Notes: generated by a model not told the origin, from the sequence alone. A DNA stretch of 64,000 nt from Proteles cristata cristata (GCA_017311185.1 JAESUZ010005088.1:434001-498000), one strand, 5' to 3'; counted from the stretch's first letter, positions 22,738 through 33,831 are shown. Program-made: numbers and translations.

Positions 22738-22890
22738 ACGATATAATTTTCTACCTATAAAAAAATCCCAAAGAATATATAGATATATTTTCTAAAATAG
22801 TAAGATGGTTTAGAAAGATGACTAACATATATGTCACATTCAATTATTTCTAAGTATCAAAAATATATTTTTAAAGATACTGAAAGCCAA

Positions 22891-23284
22891 TGATCACTTT
22901 GTGATGGGAAAAATAAGAGAAGATTCATGGAGGAAGTATGCCTGAAGGAGAGAAAATTTTTGTAGACAAGGTTGCCAACAGAAATTCTGGATAGAATGCT
23001 AAGTTTAGAATTGGCAAGCTCACAGAGGTAATACAGAGCAAGTTCTTTTCAAATGACTAAAGCACTTGATTATAGCCTATTTTATATTGTTCTTGCTTCT
23101 AGAATGGAGATTTATGTCACTAACACGACGGACTTCATTGAGTATATGGACCAGGTAATACATGCTCTCTCAGAGTCAAATATTTACATAGTGGGTTGGT
23201 TAATAAATGTGTGTGGATTTGACTGCAGTCTACAATTGGTTAAACAAAATGCTAAAAATTTAGGCACTTTCTTTCTCCATTTTT
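22891..23284. other. Unassigned AT-rich sequence
   Basis: No recognised repeat or gene. It may hold more diverged L1, but I cannot show it. Confidence 0.4.
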
Positions 23285-23492
23285 TTGTTTTAAGTTTATT
23301 TATTTATTTCGAGAGCAAGAGATTATGTGAACAAGTGAGGGGCAGAGAGAGAGGAAGAAAGAGAATCCCAAGCAGGCTCCGAATTGTCAGCATGGAGCCC
23401 AACATGGGGCTCGATTCCCACCAACCATAAGGTCATGACCTGAGCCGAAATCAAGAGTCAGAGGCTTAACCAACTGAGCACCCAGGCGCCCC
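23285..23492 (-). mobile_element. CAN-SINE, minus strand
   Basis: Reverse copy, 5' head ending gagcacccaggcgcccc. The body is shortened: caggctccgaattgtcagc lacks the central repeat of agagcctgg. Confidence 0.94.
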
Positions 23493-23779
23493 TCTGGTTA
23501 TTATTGAATTAAACTTATTTGCCAAGGTGATGAGTTAACATTTTCACTGGTGTTTGCGTGCCTGCATGTCGGTGTACGATGCAGACACTTCCATGGTATT
23601 GGCTCAAAGAATACTGCCTTTTTTGATAAGCACATGGAATTATTGGATGTTGTTGTGATTTGCTACAAAATAGTTAAGAACAGTAGAAATCCTAAAATCT
23701 AACATGAGTAGGACCTGCCGTTGGTTGGATAATTGAAAATTTGGGTCAAAGCAAGTGATCATGAAAAGCGAAATAGACT

Positions 23780-23999
23780 GGGGCGCCTGGTGGCTCAGTT
23801 GGTTAAGCATCTGACTTCGGCTCAGGTCATGATCTCACGGTTAGTGAGTTCGAGCCCTGCGTCGGGTTCTGTGCTGACAGCTGGGAGCCTGGAGCTGCTT
23901 CGGATTCTGTGTCTTCCCTCTCTCTCTGCTCCTCCCGGGCTCATGCTCTGTCTCTCTTTCAAAAATAAACACTAAAAGAAAAAACTATTTAAAAGAAAG
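23780..23999 (+). mobile_element. CAN-SINE, plus strand
   Basis: Full-length copy with a one-base loss in the head (gcgcctggtggctcagttgg). Tail aaaaataaacactaaaag. Flanks gaaaagcgaaatagac and gaaaaatgagatagag are a likely diverged TSD. It forms an inverted pair with the SINE at 23285. Confidence 0.95.
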
Positions 24000-24267
24000 A
24001 AAAATGAGATAGAGAACCCCAAAGTTGTTATTATCGTGTAAACCGAGCGCTTTCGCACGCAGGTCTGCTGACTGGGGGGGAGCCGGGCTGTGCTCGGTCC
24101 CCAGGGCTGCGTCATCCACAGGGGTCCACGATGGCCGTACGAGTCCAGTGGCACTCAGCATGTCCGGAAGGTCCACTGCGCCTGGCTGTCACGTGTCTGC
24201 TTCCCTTCCTGCCCTCTCCTTAGTCGTGAGCACCGGGGCCTCCCCAGGCGGGAGCCGGCACAGCAGC

Positions 24268-24418
24268 CCAGCACCGCCTGCCGCGTTGCTAGAAGCTCAC
24301 GGCCTGGGGCCCCACCTGCTGATTCAGATGGGGGTGGGGCCCCACTCTGCAATTTAACACGATCTCCTCATGATTCTGACGCACACGGACGTTTCGTTCG
24401 AGAACCCGTGTTCTCCAC
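24268..24418 (+). mobile_element. MER5A-like relic (hAT-Charlie non-autonomous DNA transposon)
   Basis: Words in MER5A order: tggggccccacctgctgatt, cagatgggggtggggcccc, catgattctgacgcacac and ttcgagaacccgtg. No transposase is expected in this family. Confidence 0.7.
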
Positions 24419-24769
24419 TGCGAACCCTCCGTCGCTTTCAGTTCCTCAGACTCCACTGAAAAGCAAAACCAAATAAAACAAAACCAGGAGGGAACAAACT
24501 TGCCGCAGCCGGAATCACTCCCTGCTCCTGCCCCGAGAAGGCACACTCAGCCTTCTCTCGGCTCCGAGAGAGAATTGTCCCCGATTCCTTTCCCTCCTGA
24601 TACCGAGTCCCGTCCCCGGAGTGTGGCCAGGGTCACCCACGGCGTCCATCCCCTTGACCAACCACACCGCAGTCGGGGCCCCAGGGTCTCAGGTCTGGAT
24701 TCCCCGGCAGCCTCCTCCCTGGCCTCGCTGCCTCTACCACCGACAGCCACAGTCCGTTCTCCCCCGGTA

Positions 24770-25300
24770 CCCAGGGTGCTCTCTTAAAGCACAAACCGGA
24801 CTCCACTGCTTCCCTGCTCCAGACCCTCGTGATGGCGCCCATGAACCTGGAGGAGAAGTCAGACCCTCTCTGCAGGGTCAAAAGCCCTCTCTGACCCGGC
24901 CCCTGCCAGCCTCCCACACCACTACTCATACTGCTCCCGAAACGTCTGCTACCCACACTCGGGCACTTCCCAGAAACATGGCAGGGTTTGGTTCCGCCTC
25001 AGGCCCTTTGCACAAGCTGTTCCCTTCTGCCTAGAAGCCTCTCCTCAACTCTGCGAAGCTGCATTCTTCTTGTCATTCAGGTCACAGTTGAAACAACAGA
25101 GAACCTTCTGCCTGTTTAATCTAAACTAACTGTACCTAACGCAGTGTAGCCATTCTATTGGCTTTTCTGTCTGTCCCTTCCCCCCTAGAAACTCACGGGG
25201 TGGGGACCACAGGGTCCTTTTTATCCTTCCTGCTTCGAGAGCACAGCATCGGGCAGGTCCTCAGTTACCACCAGCAAATGATGAACACGCCTCGACAGGA
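24770..25300 (-). mobile_element. L2 LINE 3' relic, minus strand
   Basis: Antisense L2 words appear in order: cactgcttccctgctccaga, ctctctgacccggcccctgc, cctcaggccctttgcacaag, ctgttcccttctgcctagaa, tcttgtcattcaggtcacag, ccccctagaaactcacgggg and gcacagcatcgggcaggtcc. Fairly long for a surviving L2 piece. Confidence 0.88.
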
Positions 25301-25944
25301 AGCCGCCTCTAGATCGGTCAGTCACCGTGTGTGTTGCCGGAACACATAGATGAGCCGCTCTTTCCCAGCGGCTCAAAAGAGCCTTCCGTGGCCGGGACAC
25401 ACGTGTCTCTTGAAAGCCTGCGAAGCCATATTTGTGCTTCTATCAGACGCATCACTCTCCGACTTACACTTTATTCAGAATTTCTGGAGTCTAGCAAGCT
25501 ACCGCTCTCCATGGACATCAGAGTGTAAAGAATCTTCTAGATTCTCATCCGCTGTGCTTAGGGTTCATTAGAATTCTCTCTGCTCTGTGCTCAAATGCCC
25601 CTGATTTTGTAAATTCCTTAAAAAACCCACAAACCCAAATCCTATGAATCCTTCTTCACAGGTTCGTGCACTATGCCCGGCTCCCTCCAGCCTCCCCACC
25701 GTTTCTCCCTGGGGGGCCCTTTCTGGCAAACTCTCCTTCCTCATCCGCGATGGGCTGGCTCCTCACCACCGAACACAAGGATCTCATGTGATCGGTTCCC
25801 GGTTCCCGGCCACGAAGCTCCAGCGGCTGCTCTCTCTCTGCCGGTGGTGAAGTCCCTGGATGTCATATTGCGCCACCACCCCCTCGTTTCCCCTGCTCCT
25901 GGGCTGGTTTACCTCCTTGATCCCCCCCCTCATCCCGTCCCTTT
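25301..25944. other. Unassigned sequence
   Basis: Mixed composition with a pyrimidine-rich end. Short open frames only. Confidence 0.45.
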
Positions 25945-26175
25945 TCTTTCTTTCTTTCTTTTTCTTTTTTTAAAATATTTTATTTATCTCTGAGAGAGAG
26001 AGGAAGCATGAGCAGGGGAGAGTCAGAGAGAGAGAGGGAGACACAGAATCTGAAACAGGCTCCAGGCTCTGAGGTGTCAGCACAGAGCCTGACACGGGGC
26101 TCGAACCCATGAACCGTGAGATCACGACCTGAGCCAAAGTCGGACGCTTAACCGACTGAGCCACCCAGGCGCCCC
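25945..26175 (-). mobile_element. CAN-SINE, minus strand
   Basis: Reverse copy ending ccacccaggcgcccc. Flanks gtcccttttctttc (25937-25950) and gtccctttcttttc (26177-26190) are a probable TSD. The (TTTC)n at 25945-25965 is part of the tail side. Confidence 0.95.
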
Positions 26176-27040
26176 TGTCCCTTTCTTTTCTGCTGTGATC
26201 TGGGGCTCAGCAGCCCCTCTGCAGTGAGGCCCTGGGGGTAAAGGCACCTCCTGGGGAAGGAGCCCGATTCAGGACAGCACCAGGGTCACCTGCTTTACCG
26301 GCACTGTCACCAGTCAGCCTTACCCTGGCTTCCTCCCAAGAGGAAAGCACTGTCATGAGCCTACAGGCGGGAACCCGGAGGCCGACTTCAGTATGGTGTC
26401 CACGACCAGTCATGGGGAGACAGGGGTTTGGACAAAGGCTTTTGAGCCCCAAGTGCACAGCCCTGACCATCGTCTTATGCTGCTGACAGCAGACCGAGCT
26501 CCGGGTCACCACTGCGCCAGCTCCTGCCGGGAGGCCCTGCAGCCCTGCCAGGGACGTCCTGAGGACCAGGTGACGCCGGCCACCTGCTGGTGCGCTCTCA
26601 GGATTCACTGCGCAGGCCCCGTCCTCGCGGCCCGAACTCCTCGCTGCGCACTTCTTCCCCGTGAGGAGGAGGGAGGGACAGTCTCTGTCCCAGAGCCGCC
26701 CCCGCCCACCGTGGGCCGCCCCACCGGAGGTCCGATGACACGGATGGCCACCGATCGGTCACACTTCACCGAGGGGCAGATGCACGACCTGCATTTAAGG
26801 GCAGCCCCCTCTGCGTTGCTGATGAGGCTGGGTCTGAACAGGATGAAACTTTGACCTTTGCCACCTTTTATTTTTTTATGTTTTTCATTAAATTGCTTGG
26901 GTCACTGACACCCTGCGGAGGCTATGAAACGCAGCCTTGCGTTTCGTTAATGATACACCATCTGTTTGTTCCCGCTGGGCGATCACGTGGCCTTTGCTCT
27001 GCAGAACATCCTGCCTCACTGGCCTAAACCAGTTTGTGGG
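26176..27040. other. Unassigned GC-rich sequence
   Basis: No repeat recognised. Antiparallel open frames of 133 and 153 codons overlap at 26.2-26.85 kb. Neither shows a domain I recognise. Confidence 0.45.
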
Positions 27041-27380
27041 TGAAGGCTTGGGAGGGGTGCCAGCAGGCTCTCCTCCCCTCTCCCCTGCTCTGCTCTGCTT
27101 TCCCCTCCTCTGCTCGCCTTGCCTCCCCTTCCCTCTCCTCTCTTCTCCCCTCCCCTCCTCTTCTCTTTTCCTTTTCCTTTCCTTTTTCCCTTTTCCTTTT
27201 CTTCTTTTCTTTTCTTTTCTTTTCTTTTCTTTTCTTTTCTTTTCTTTTCTTCTCTTCCCTTCTTCCCTCCTTCCTTTTCCTTTTGTTTCTTTCTTCCTTT
27301 CTTTCCTTCCTTTCATTCCTTCCTTCCTTTCTTTCCTTCCTTCCTCCCTCCCCCTCCCTCTCTCCTTCTTTTCCTAACTT
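27041..27380. repeat. Long polypyrimidine tract with a (TTTTC)n core
   Basis: About 340 bp that are almost purely C and T on the plus strand, with a regular ttttc pentamer run at about 27195-27252 flanked by less regular tccc and ttcc blocks. It opens long Phe/Ser/Leu/Pro frames that are compositional artefacts. Confidence 0.95.
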
Positions 27381-27830
27381 TCCTCTCCATCTCACCCATT
27401 TTAATATCAGCTGTTGACCCTATTGACGGGCAGAATTCGTGTTATTACTCAAATCACCCAGCTGCCCCATTTCTGTCACAGTCTCTTGGCCTGGCTTCTG
27501 ACAGGTGCCAGCACAGACGGGTGAGGTACAGACAGCTCGGGCAACGGGGAGAGAGCCCCAGCAGGCTCGAGGGCACTGCTGCCCTCCCAGGCTCTGAGGC
27601 TGCAGAGAAATCGGCTTTAAACCCTGGGCAGCAGAGGCTGACGCCAGAGAACCCTTCTGACCTCGCCATCAATTGTCACCGATTCAACTTTACCTATAGC
27701 ACTCAGGACAATAAGCTCTTCTTACACGATAAAGAGATTAGATCCTTGGAGAGCCTTGTAGCGGGGTACTTTTTAAGAGCTTTAAATTTTATTCATTTCA
27801 ATGCAGACTGACCCTCAAAAAGAAAAAGCA
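27381..27830. other. Unassigned unique sequence
   Basis: No recognised repeat or gene. Confidence 0.45.
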
Positions 27831-27936
27831 GAGGTGCCTGGGTGTCTCAGTGGGTTAAGCATCTGTCTCTTGATTTTGGTTCAGGTAGTGAGCTCTTTTT
27901 TCTCGCTCAAAAATAAATAAATAAACTTTAAAGAAA
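27831..27936 (+). mobile_element. CAN-SINE with a large internal deletion, plus strand
   Basis: Head gaggtgcctgggtgtctcag is intact as far as tggttcagg, then it jumps to agctctttttctcgctcaaa and the tail aaaataaataaataaac. Roughly half the element, including box B, is missing. Confidence 0.92.
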
Positions 27937-27942
27937 AAAAAA

Positions 27943-28159
27943 GAGGTGCCTGGGTGGCTCAGTGGGTCAAGGGACTGACTTTGGCTTGGGTCATGATCTC
28001 ACGGTTCATGGGATTGAACCCCTCATCAGGGTCCATGCTGACAGCGCGGAGCCTGGAGCCTGCTTCGGATTCTGTGTCTCCCTCCCTCTCTGACCCTCTC
28101 CTGTTCGTGCGTGCTCTCTCTCTCTCTTAAAAATAAATAAACGTTAAAAAATATTTTAA
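27943..28159 (+). mobile_element. CAN-SINE, plus strand
   Basis: Full-length copy directly after the deleted one. Its head has a similar gaggtgcctgggtg start, so local duplication of a SINE head is possible. Tail aaaaataaataaacgtt. Confidence 0.96.
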
Positions 28160-28161
28160 GA

Positions 28162-28380
28162 GGGGCGCCTGGGTGGCTTAGTCGGTTAAGCGTCCGACTT
28201 TCACTTGGGTCATGATCTCGCAGTTCATGGGTTCGAGCCCCGCGTCGGGCTCTGTGCTGACTGCCAGCTCAGAGCCTGGAGCCTGTTTCAGTCTGTGACT
28301 CCCTCTCTCTCTGACCCTCCCCTGCTCACGCTTGCTCTCTCTCTCTCTCTCCTAGAAATAAATAAAACATAAAAAAAAAT
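28162..28380 (+). mobile_element. CAN-SINE, young subfamily, plus strand
   Basis: Carries the diagnostic ctgactgccagctcagagcc, gcctgtttcagtctgtgact and ctctctcctag-aaataaat words shared with the copies at 33850, 41331 and 53531. Confidence 0.97.
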
Positions 28381-28404
28381 TTTTTTAAGAAAAAAAGAAA
28401 TAAG

Positions 28405-28604
28405 CACACAAAGGTGTCCTTGTGGGCTTGTGAGTTCGAGCCCTGCATCAGGCTCTGTGCTGACAGTGCTGAGCCTGCTTGGGATTCTCTCTCTCCCTCT
28501 GCCCCTCCCATGCTGGCATGTTCTCTCTCTCTCTCTCTGTCTCTCTTGTGCATTCTCTCTCTCTTTCTCAAAATAAGTAAAGAAACTTAAAAAAAAAAAA
28601 AAAG
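28405..28604 (+). mobile_element. CAN-SINE, 5'-truncated, plus strand
   Basis: Starts within the head (cttgtgggcttgtgagttcg). The body is of the gcctgcttgggattctctc type and the CT-rich region is expanded. It ends with a 15-base A run. Confidence 0.92.
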
Positions 28605-29274
28605 GAGAAAATAATGGAAGCACAGTTTTTGACCGTTTTATGGGAGGCTCTATTGCTCTTGAGCCCAGGGGTCAGGGGGCGGTTGGCCAGGCGGCTCTGC
28701 ATGTAGCTTCCCACTCACAGGTGCAGGTGCGGTGGGAAGCGCAGCCATGACTGAGGCCCGGCCGCTGACCTCTAGGAACCTCGTATTTGTGTGACGGCTG
28801 TCCAGCCACAAAATATAGTTTATAACCTTCCGAACTTCGACACTCCGAAGTATTGGTGTGTCTGCCCTCAGACGCATACCTCTGTGGCCTTGACCCTGAG
28901 CAACTATCCTTCAGTCACTGTGTGACACTGTGTGATAAAGTGACTGGCTCTGGGAGTGCCTTCTGAAGGGACCAGGTGCCCAGAGCACCGCGGAGGCCGT
29001 GGGGAGGATCCCGGGAGATGATCCAACCCACTGGCATTTGAAAGCCTGGGGTGCTCATAGGCCTGGAATCCCAGTGATGCACCTGTCAACAATGGCTCCT
29101 TGTGCACATAACCCTGGTCCCTTGGCTTCTCCCTTATGAAGACGACTCCCTCGGGGCCACCCTTTCCCTTCTCTTCCAGTAGATTTCACTTTCTGGTTGT
29201 AATTGGGGGGAAGGGGTGTCGCGCACTATCTGTCTGCTTTCACCACTTCCTCAGGGGCCCTGATGATAAGGTGT

Positions 29275-29278
<4 letters not shown>
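28605..29278. other. Unassigned sequence
   Basis: No recognised repeat or gene. Confidence 0.45.

Positions 29279-29320
<42 letters not shown>
29279..29320. repeat. (TG)21 microsatellite
   Basis: Uninterrupted TG run, therefore likely to be length-polymorphic. Confidence 0.98.
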
Positions 29321-29321
<1 letters not shown>

Positions 29322-29323
<2 letters not shown>

Positions 29324-29828
29324 ATGCCAACAGATAGAACTTTTTGTGGAGAACGTGGCCCGTGTGGATGATTCATCCTTAGGTGTTTCACACTTGGGGT
29401 TTATGAAACACTTCTCCAATCAGCAGAGAGCCAATAACCCAGAAGCTCTCTTATCAACGTCTGATACGAGTTTGAAGCCCATAAAGCCCGGCTCGCATAC
29501 TCCCAGCCTAGAAAACATGTACACCTGCACTTCTTGGCCTGGAAGGTCGTTAGTCACTTCGTGAGTCAAGTTCAAACATTGTTCTTCCTGTCCCTTTGTC
29601 GTAGAAGGAAAGCAACACCAGTCCACGCGTGACAGCGGCAAGGGACCCTGCGGGGACACGGCTTCCCGTGCCGTATGTGTTAGCCCTCGCAAGGCAGAGA
29701 GCAGAGCAGGCTTTCCGTGACAAGCAGTGTGTGATGCTAATCACGGCGTTTTCCTGAAGTCTGACAACACCTCCGTTCAAACTCAGTTTTGGTAGATCGA
29801 TCCATACTGGCACCAAAATAATTTGTGT
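29322..29828. other. Unassigned sequence
   Basis: No recognised repeat or gene. Confidence 0.45.
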
Positions 29829-30075
29829 CCTTATTTCTTTTTTTTTTTTCTTAAAATATTTTTTAACGTTTATTTATTTTTCAGAGAGAGAGAGAGAGAG
29901 AGCACACGCGAACAGGAGAGGGGCAGAGAGAAAGGGAGAGACACAGAATCTCAAGCAGGCTCCGGGCTCCATGCTGTCAGCACAGAGCCTGATGAGGGGC
30001 TCAAACCCATCAACTGTGAGATCCTGACCTGAGCCGAAGTCAGTCCCTTGACCCACTGAGCCACCCAGGCACCCC
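29829..30075 (-). mobile_element. CAN-SINE, minus strand
   Basis: Reverse copy ending ccacccaggcacccc, with a GA-rich expansion at 29883-29902. It abuts the next SINE directly. Confidence 0.96.
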
Positions 30076-30281
30076 TTTTTTTCCTTTAAAGTTTATTTAT
30101 TTATTTTTGAGCAAGAAAAAAAGAGCATGAGTGGGGTAAGGGCAGAGAGAGAGAGAGAGAGACGGAAAATCACAAGCAGGCTCCACACTGACGCGGGGCT
30201 CGAACTCACGAACCGTGAGATCATGACCAGAGCTGAAACCAAAAACCGGACACTCAACAGACTGAGCCACCCCGGCGGCCC
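30076..30281 (-). mobile_element. CAN-SINE, minus strand, shortened body
   Basis: Reverse copy. Its body is cut from caagcaggctccacactga straight to cgcggggctcgaactcacg, and its head ends ccaccccggcggccc. Same orientation as its neighbour, suggesting insertion of one SINE into the tail of the other. Confidence 0.95.
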
Positions 30282-31949
30282 TGTTGTTATTTCTAAAAGA
30301 TGAGGCTAATAAGAGAGAGATCAGTGGCATGTGAGCTGTACCAGGAAGGGAACATGAAAGACTCCTTAAGCACGGTTGGTGTAAGAACCCCCGCACCGAT
30401 GTCCCGAGTGAGCACTTGTTTCGTGCACAGAACAGAGCACACGCTGCCGTCGCCAGGCCCAGGAGTGGCACTTTGGGCTAGAAAAGCGAGGTCCTCACTT
30501 CGCGAGGTCCCCGACCACGGCTCCCCAGGGCTCGCGCCGTTTTCCTTTTCCTTCTCTGCATGGCAGGGCCGGACAGTTTTATAACCCAAAGAAAGCTGCA
30601 CTTTTTTAACCTCTGTATCTGCTACAGGGTAGAATAAGCTGCAGAATGAGGGATCAAAGTGTGTTCACCCAGAACTACATACAGCAAAATGCTCAATCGT
30701 GTAATGTCTCCCTCGGAAGGTAAATCCGGAAGTAGCTTCAGCCCTGGAAGAAAATCAGAGCGAGAATGTGGTCTTTGCAAAGAGTCATTTGAAATGTGTC
30801 AGGGGGCAGTGACCCCCGCCCCCACCACGTGGGTCTTTTCCAGAATTCTCGCTCCCCGGGCCCTCTGCCCACCGCAGCCGTTCCCACCCTTGAGGGCCTG
30901 GGTCAGCCCTGCCTCCTACAGCACCCAGCCAGCTCCTCCCCTGGGTGAGCTCCCGGGGGTGTGGCATGTACCAGTGAGGACAATCTAGGTCAGCCCGCGG
31001 CCCCGTACGGCCTCACGTCCTACACGGCACGTCCCACATGGTCTGCAAGACCGTCGAGTCACCCAGGCGGATGAGGGCTCCATTGGTCACGTGTCCCTGA
31101 GGTCAGGGCAGCAGGTGGAAGGAAACAGGGCAAAATGCACACTGACCTTTGGGGCTTCCACTGAGTCAAATGGCCACCCAGCCACAGAGCGGGCGGGCAG
31201 CGCCCTCGTACAAGAGCCCGGACAGGAAGAGCCACGAAGGTCTGGTAGAGAACTCTAGTGACCTACACGGGGCCCAGATCACCACGTGTGGTGCCAGCGC
31301 TGTGCAGGGACCACGGCACAGGGGATCCCGACTCTGTAAATGCCAAAGCCGGAGAGCCCCAGGCCGGGGGCAGGGGAGCCCCGGCCATCGGATCCACACA
31401 GGCCGTTCGGCTCCGCACGAGAGCAAAGGGCTTTTTCTCGGGGTGATTGTGCCCCAGCTGCCCGCCCAAGGCCCGTCCCCGGGGGCCGCTCCGCCCACAC
31501 AGCAGGGTCACCGGTGCTCTGGGCTCAGCACAGTCCTGGGATGGAAGCTGTGCCACCCCTTTCTACCCTCAGCTTCCTGGGGACAGGGGCTTGCCTTACC
31601 CTCCGTGCCTTCATCGGCTCAGCAGCAGGTGCCCGGCGCCAGACTCAGACTAGGAAGCGGAAACAAACCCCAGACTCTGTCGTCGAGGGGCTCAGACAGA
31701 CCCTACCGTGAAGCACTTGACTGACGTGCTGAAGGCAGCAATCCCGGGGTGCACGTGGGAGCAGGAGGGACCAGGATGGCGACCGTCTCCTCTAGAAAGA
31801 CCTGTGAGCAAAAGCACAGGGAGTTCAAGGTGCTTTTCGTCCCCGTGAGAAGAATGTAGGGATGGCCGCCAAGACGGCCAGCCAAACTCCAAGGGCGGAG
31901 AGGGAATGTTCTAGGTTTTGCGAGCCGCATATTCTCTCTGACAACATTT

Positions 31950-31951
<2 letters not shown>
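30282..31951. other. Unassigned sequence, about 1.7 kb, GC-rich at 30.8-31.7 kb
   Basis: No repeat recognised. Overlapping open frames of 97-191 codons at 31.15-31.72 kb run on both strands in several phases and are typical of GC-rich DNA rather than coding sequence. Confidence 0.45.

Positions 31952-31980
<29 letters not shown>
31952..31980. repeat. (TG)14 microsatellite
   Basis: Uninterrupted TG run followed by tttataa. Confidence 0.97.
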
Positions 31981-31983
<3 letters not shown>

Positions 31984-32077
31984 ATAACCCTTTAAAAATA
32001 CAAAAACTATTCTTAGCTCGCAGGTGATGCACACACACAAACAGGCGAGAGCACACCCACTGGGACGGAAGGCTTGT

Positions 32078-32990
32078 AATCAGAAAGACCGATAATGACA
32101 AGTATCGATGGAGATGTGGAGAAACGGGAGACTCATACATCGCTGGTCAGGACTCACAGAGGCGCAGCTGCCGTGGAAAACAGCCTGGCATTTCCTCGGA
32201 AGGTTAAACAGGAGGGCGCACCAGGGTGGCTCAGTCGGTTGGGCCTCCAACTTCAGCTCAGGGGGTGATCTCACGGTGTGTGAGTTCGAGCCCCGCGTCG
32301 GGCTCTGTGTGCTGACTGCAAGAAACCTGCTTAGACTCTCTATCTCCCCCTCTCTGTCTCTGCCCATCCCTGCTCACACTCTCTCTGTCTCTCTCTCTCA
32401 AAATAATTAAATAAACTTTAGGGGGTAGAAGGTTAAACATAGAGTCACTGCATGACCCAGTAATTCCACTCCTAGGTATAGACCCGCAAGAGCTGAAAAT
32501 CTATGTCCACGTCCAGCTTGTCCCCGAATGTCCCCAGCAGCATTATTCATAAGAGTCAAGAAGCAGAAACAGCCCAGATGTCCATCAGCCGGATGGGTCG
32601 AGGAGGCGTGTTCCATCTGTCAGATGGGATATTACCCGGCAAAGCGAAGGGGAGGAGGGTTGACCTGCTACAATGTGGACAAACTTTGAAAACAAGCGAA
32701 GTTCAAGAAGCGCGATGCAGGAAATCACCCGCCGTTGGGCCTCGTTGATATGAAATGTCCAGAACAGGCAAATCCACAGAGACAGAAAGAAGATTAGTGG
32801 TTGGGGGAGAAAATGGGGAGCGAGTGGTAGCGGATGCAGAGTTTCTTTCTGGGATGATAAAAACGTTCTCAAATCAGATAGTTAGGATGGTTGCGCGGCT
32901 CTGTGTAAATACGCTAACACGCACTGAATTGTATACTTGCAGTGTGAAATCTATGGATGTGAATTATATCTCGATTTTTTTAATGGTTTT
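32078..32990 (+). mobile_element. L1M 3' end (ORF2 C-terminus and 3' UTR), plus strand, split by a SINE
   Basis: Words in L1 order: gatggagatgtggagaaacg, cagcctggcatttcctcgga, taattccactcctaggtata, cagcattattcataagagtc, cagatgtccatcagccgga, gatatgaaatgtccagaaca, gaagattagtggttggggg, ggttgcgcggctctgtg and gaattatatctcgat. CpG-rich drift and small gaps mark it as old (L1MB/L1MC range). The SINE at 32211 interrupts it. Confidence 0.92.
32211..32427 (+). mobile_element. CAN-SINE, plus strand, inside the L1M relic
   Basis: Exact 12-bp TSD gaaggttaaaca at 32199-32210 and 32428-32439. It was copied from L1 sequence, so the order of events is certain. The head reads gcgcaccagggtggctcag. Confidence 0.98.
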
Positions 32991-33000
32991 TTTTAAACAG

Positions 33001-33831
33001 CCTGAGGGCTTTGGTTTGCCAAGCCCCTGGGTCAGTGAATGGAAGGGGGCAGCCCGGGGAAAAGTGCACAGAGAGGTGCAGTCTAGGAGGCCGTGCTAAG
33101 GGACCGGGCTCGCCCTCCAGGCAACGGGAGGCCCCTGCCAGGGCTCAGCGTGGAAGGAATGTGACCCGAGGGGCCTTGGAAGGGCTGGAGGCGAGAAGAC
33201 CGGCCGGGTGGGCGTCCTCATGTGGCAAGAGAGGAGATGAGAGCCTGGACTTGCAGCGGGGTGGGGGGTGCGGGAGGTCCCGGAGGAAACATCCACAGGC
33301 TCGGAGGTGAGGTTCGCAGTCCGGGAGAGCGAAGGAGACAGAAGCAGAGGTGTCTGCTGCTTCTGGATTAGGGGTGGGCTGCAGCCTGCTGTCTGGGTCC
33401 CGGGCCGCGGGCCGGGGAGCAGGCTGAGAGGCAGGAGGGGGCTCACAGCACGTTCCAGAGTGACTCCGAGGCCCCTGCCGGGTGGCCAGGAACAGCACGT
33501 TGATGCCAGGCGGTGCGGAGTGTGTCTGCGGCTGGAAGGGAGAGAGCCTGCGGTCAATACCCGGACGTGAGATGAGCAGGTGCGCGGGTGACGGGCATCA
33601 CGAGAAGGCCCGGGGAACGCAAGCGCACCAGGACTTCCCGCGTGGGGGAGGGGTGCAGGGAAAGGGAGAGAAGGGTCTGGGCCAGAGGAAGTGGAGACCG
33701 TCAGGGAGCCCGCAGAGGGGAGGCGGGTCACAACGGAGGGTGGCGGATATCGGGGCGGCCGGGGAGGGACCTGGAGGGGCGGGGGAGGGAGGATGTGACG
33801 TCCCGTGTGGGGCTGAGGAGGAAGCACAGGC
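33001..33831. other. Unassigned GC-rich sequence
   Basis: CpG-containing G-rich plus strand. The longest open frame is 245 codons on the minus strand (33096-33833), Pro/Ser/Arg-rich, without a recognisable domain and with equally long frames opposite. I cannot support a gene or call a CpG island without counting. Confidence 0.45.

Larger units (their letters stand above)
18925..22890 (+). mobile_element. Old L1 ORF2 relic, broken by six later insertions
   Basis: Collinear words of LINE-1 ORF2 run through the interval: gtggattgaatctatcagtg (18952, endonuclease region), agagggaaatgcatagtcct (19853), aaaaccaaatgctggtcctt (20523), gaagaaatagaaagtttgg (20973), attccaggagtgcaaggttg (21526, reverse-transcriptase region), aatctcaatggatgcaaaa (22358) and aaaaatcccaaagaatat (22760). 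Many stops and indels destroy the reading frame, so this is dead. Inserted within it are SINEs at 18976, 20151, 20721, 21305 and 22528 and an LTR at about 21581-22323. Divergence suggests an L1M-age element. The ends are approximate. Confidence 0.85.

Noticed and set aside
27119..27811. A 230-codon Phe/Leu/Ser-rich frame
   Set aside because: It is the translation of the polypyrimidine tract.
31149..31724. A 191-codon plus-strand open frame
   Set aside because: Several overlapping frames on both strands in GC-rich sequence. No domain.
33001..33831. Possible CpG island promoter
   Set aside because: GC-rich with some CpG, but I did not count the ratio and no transcript start or exon is visible.
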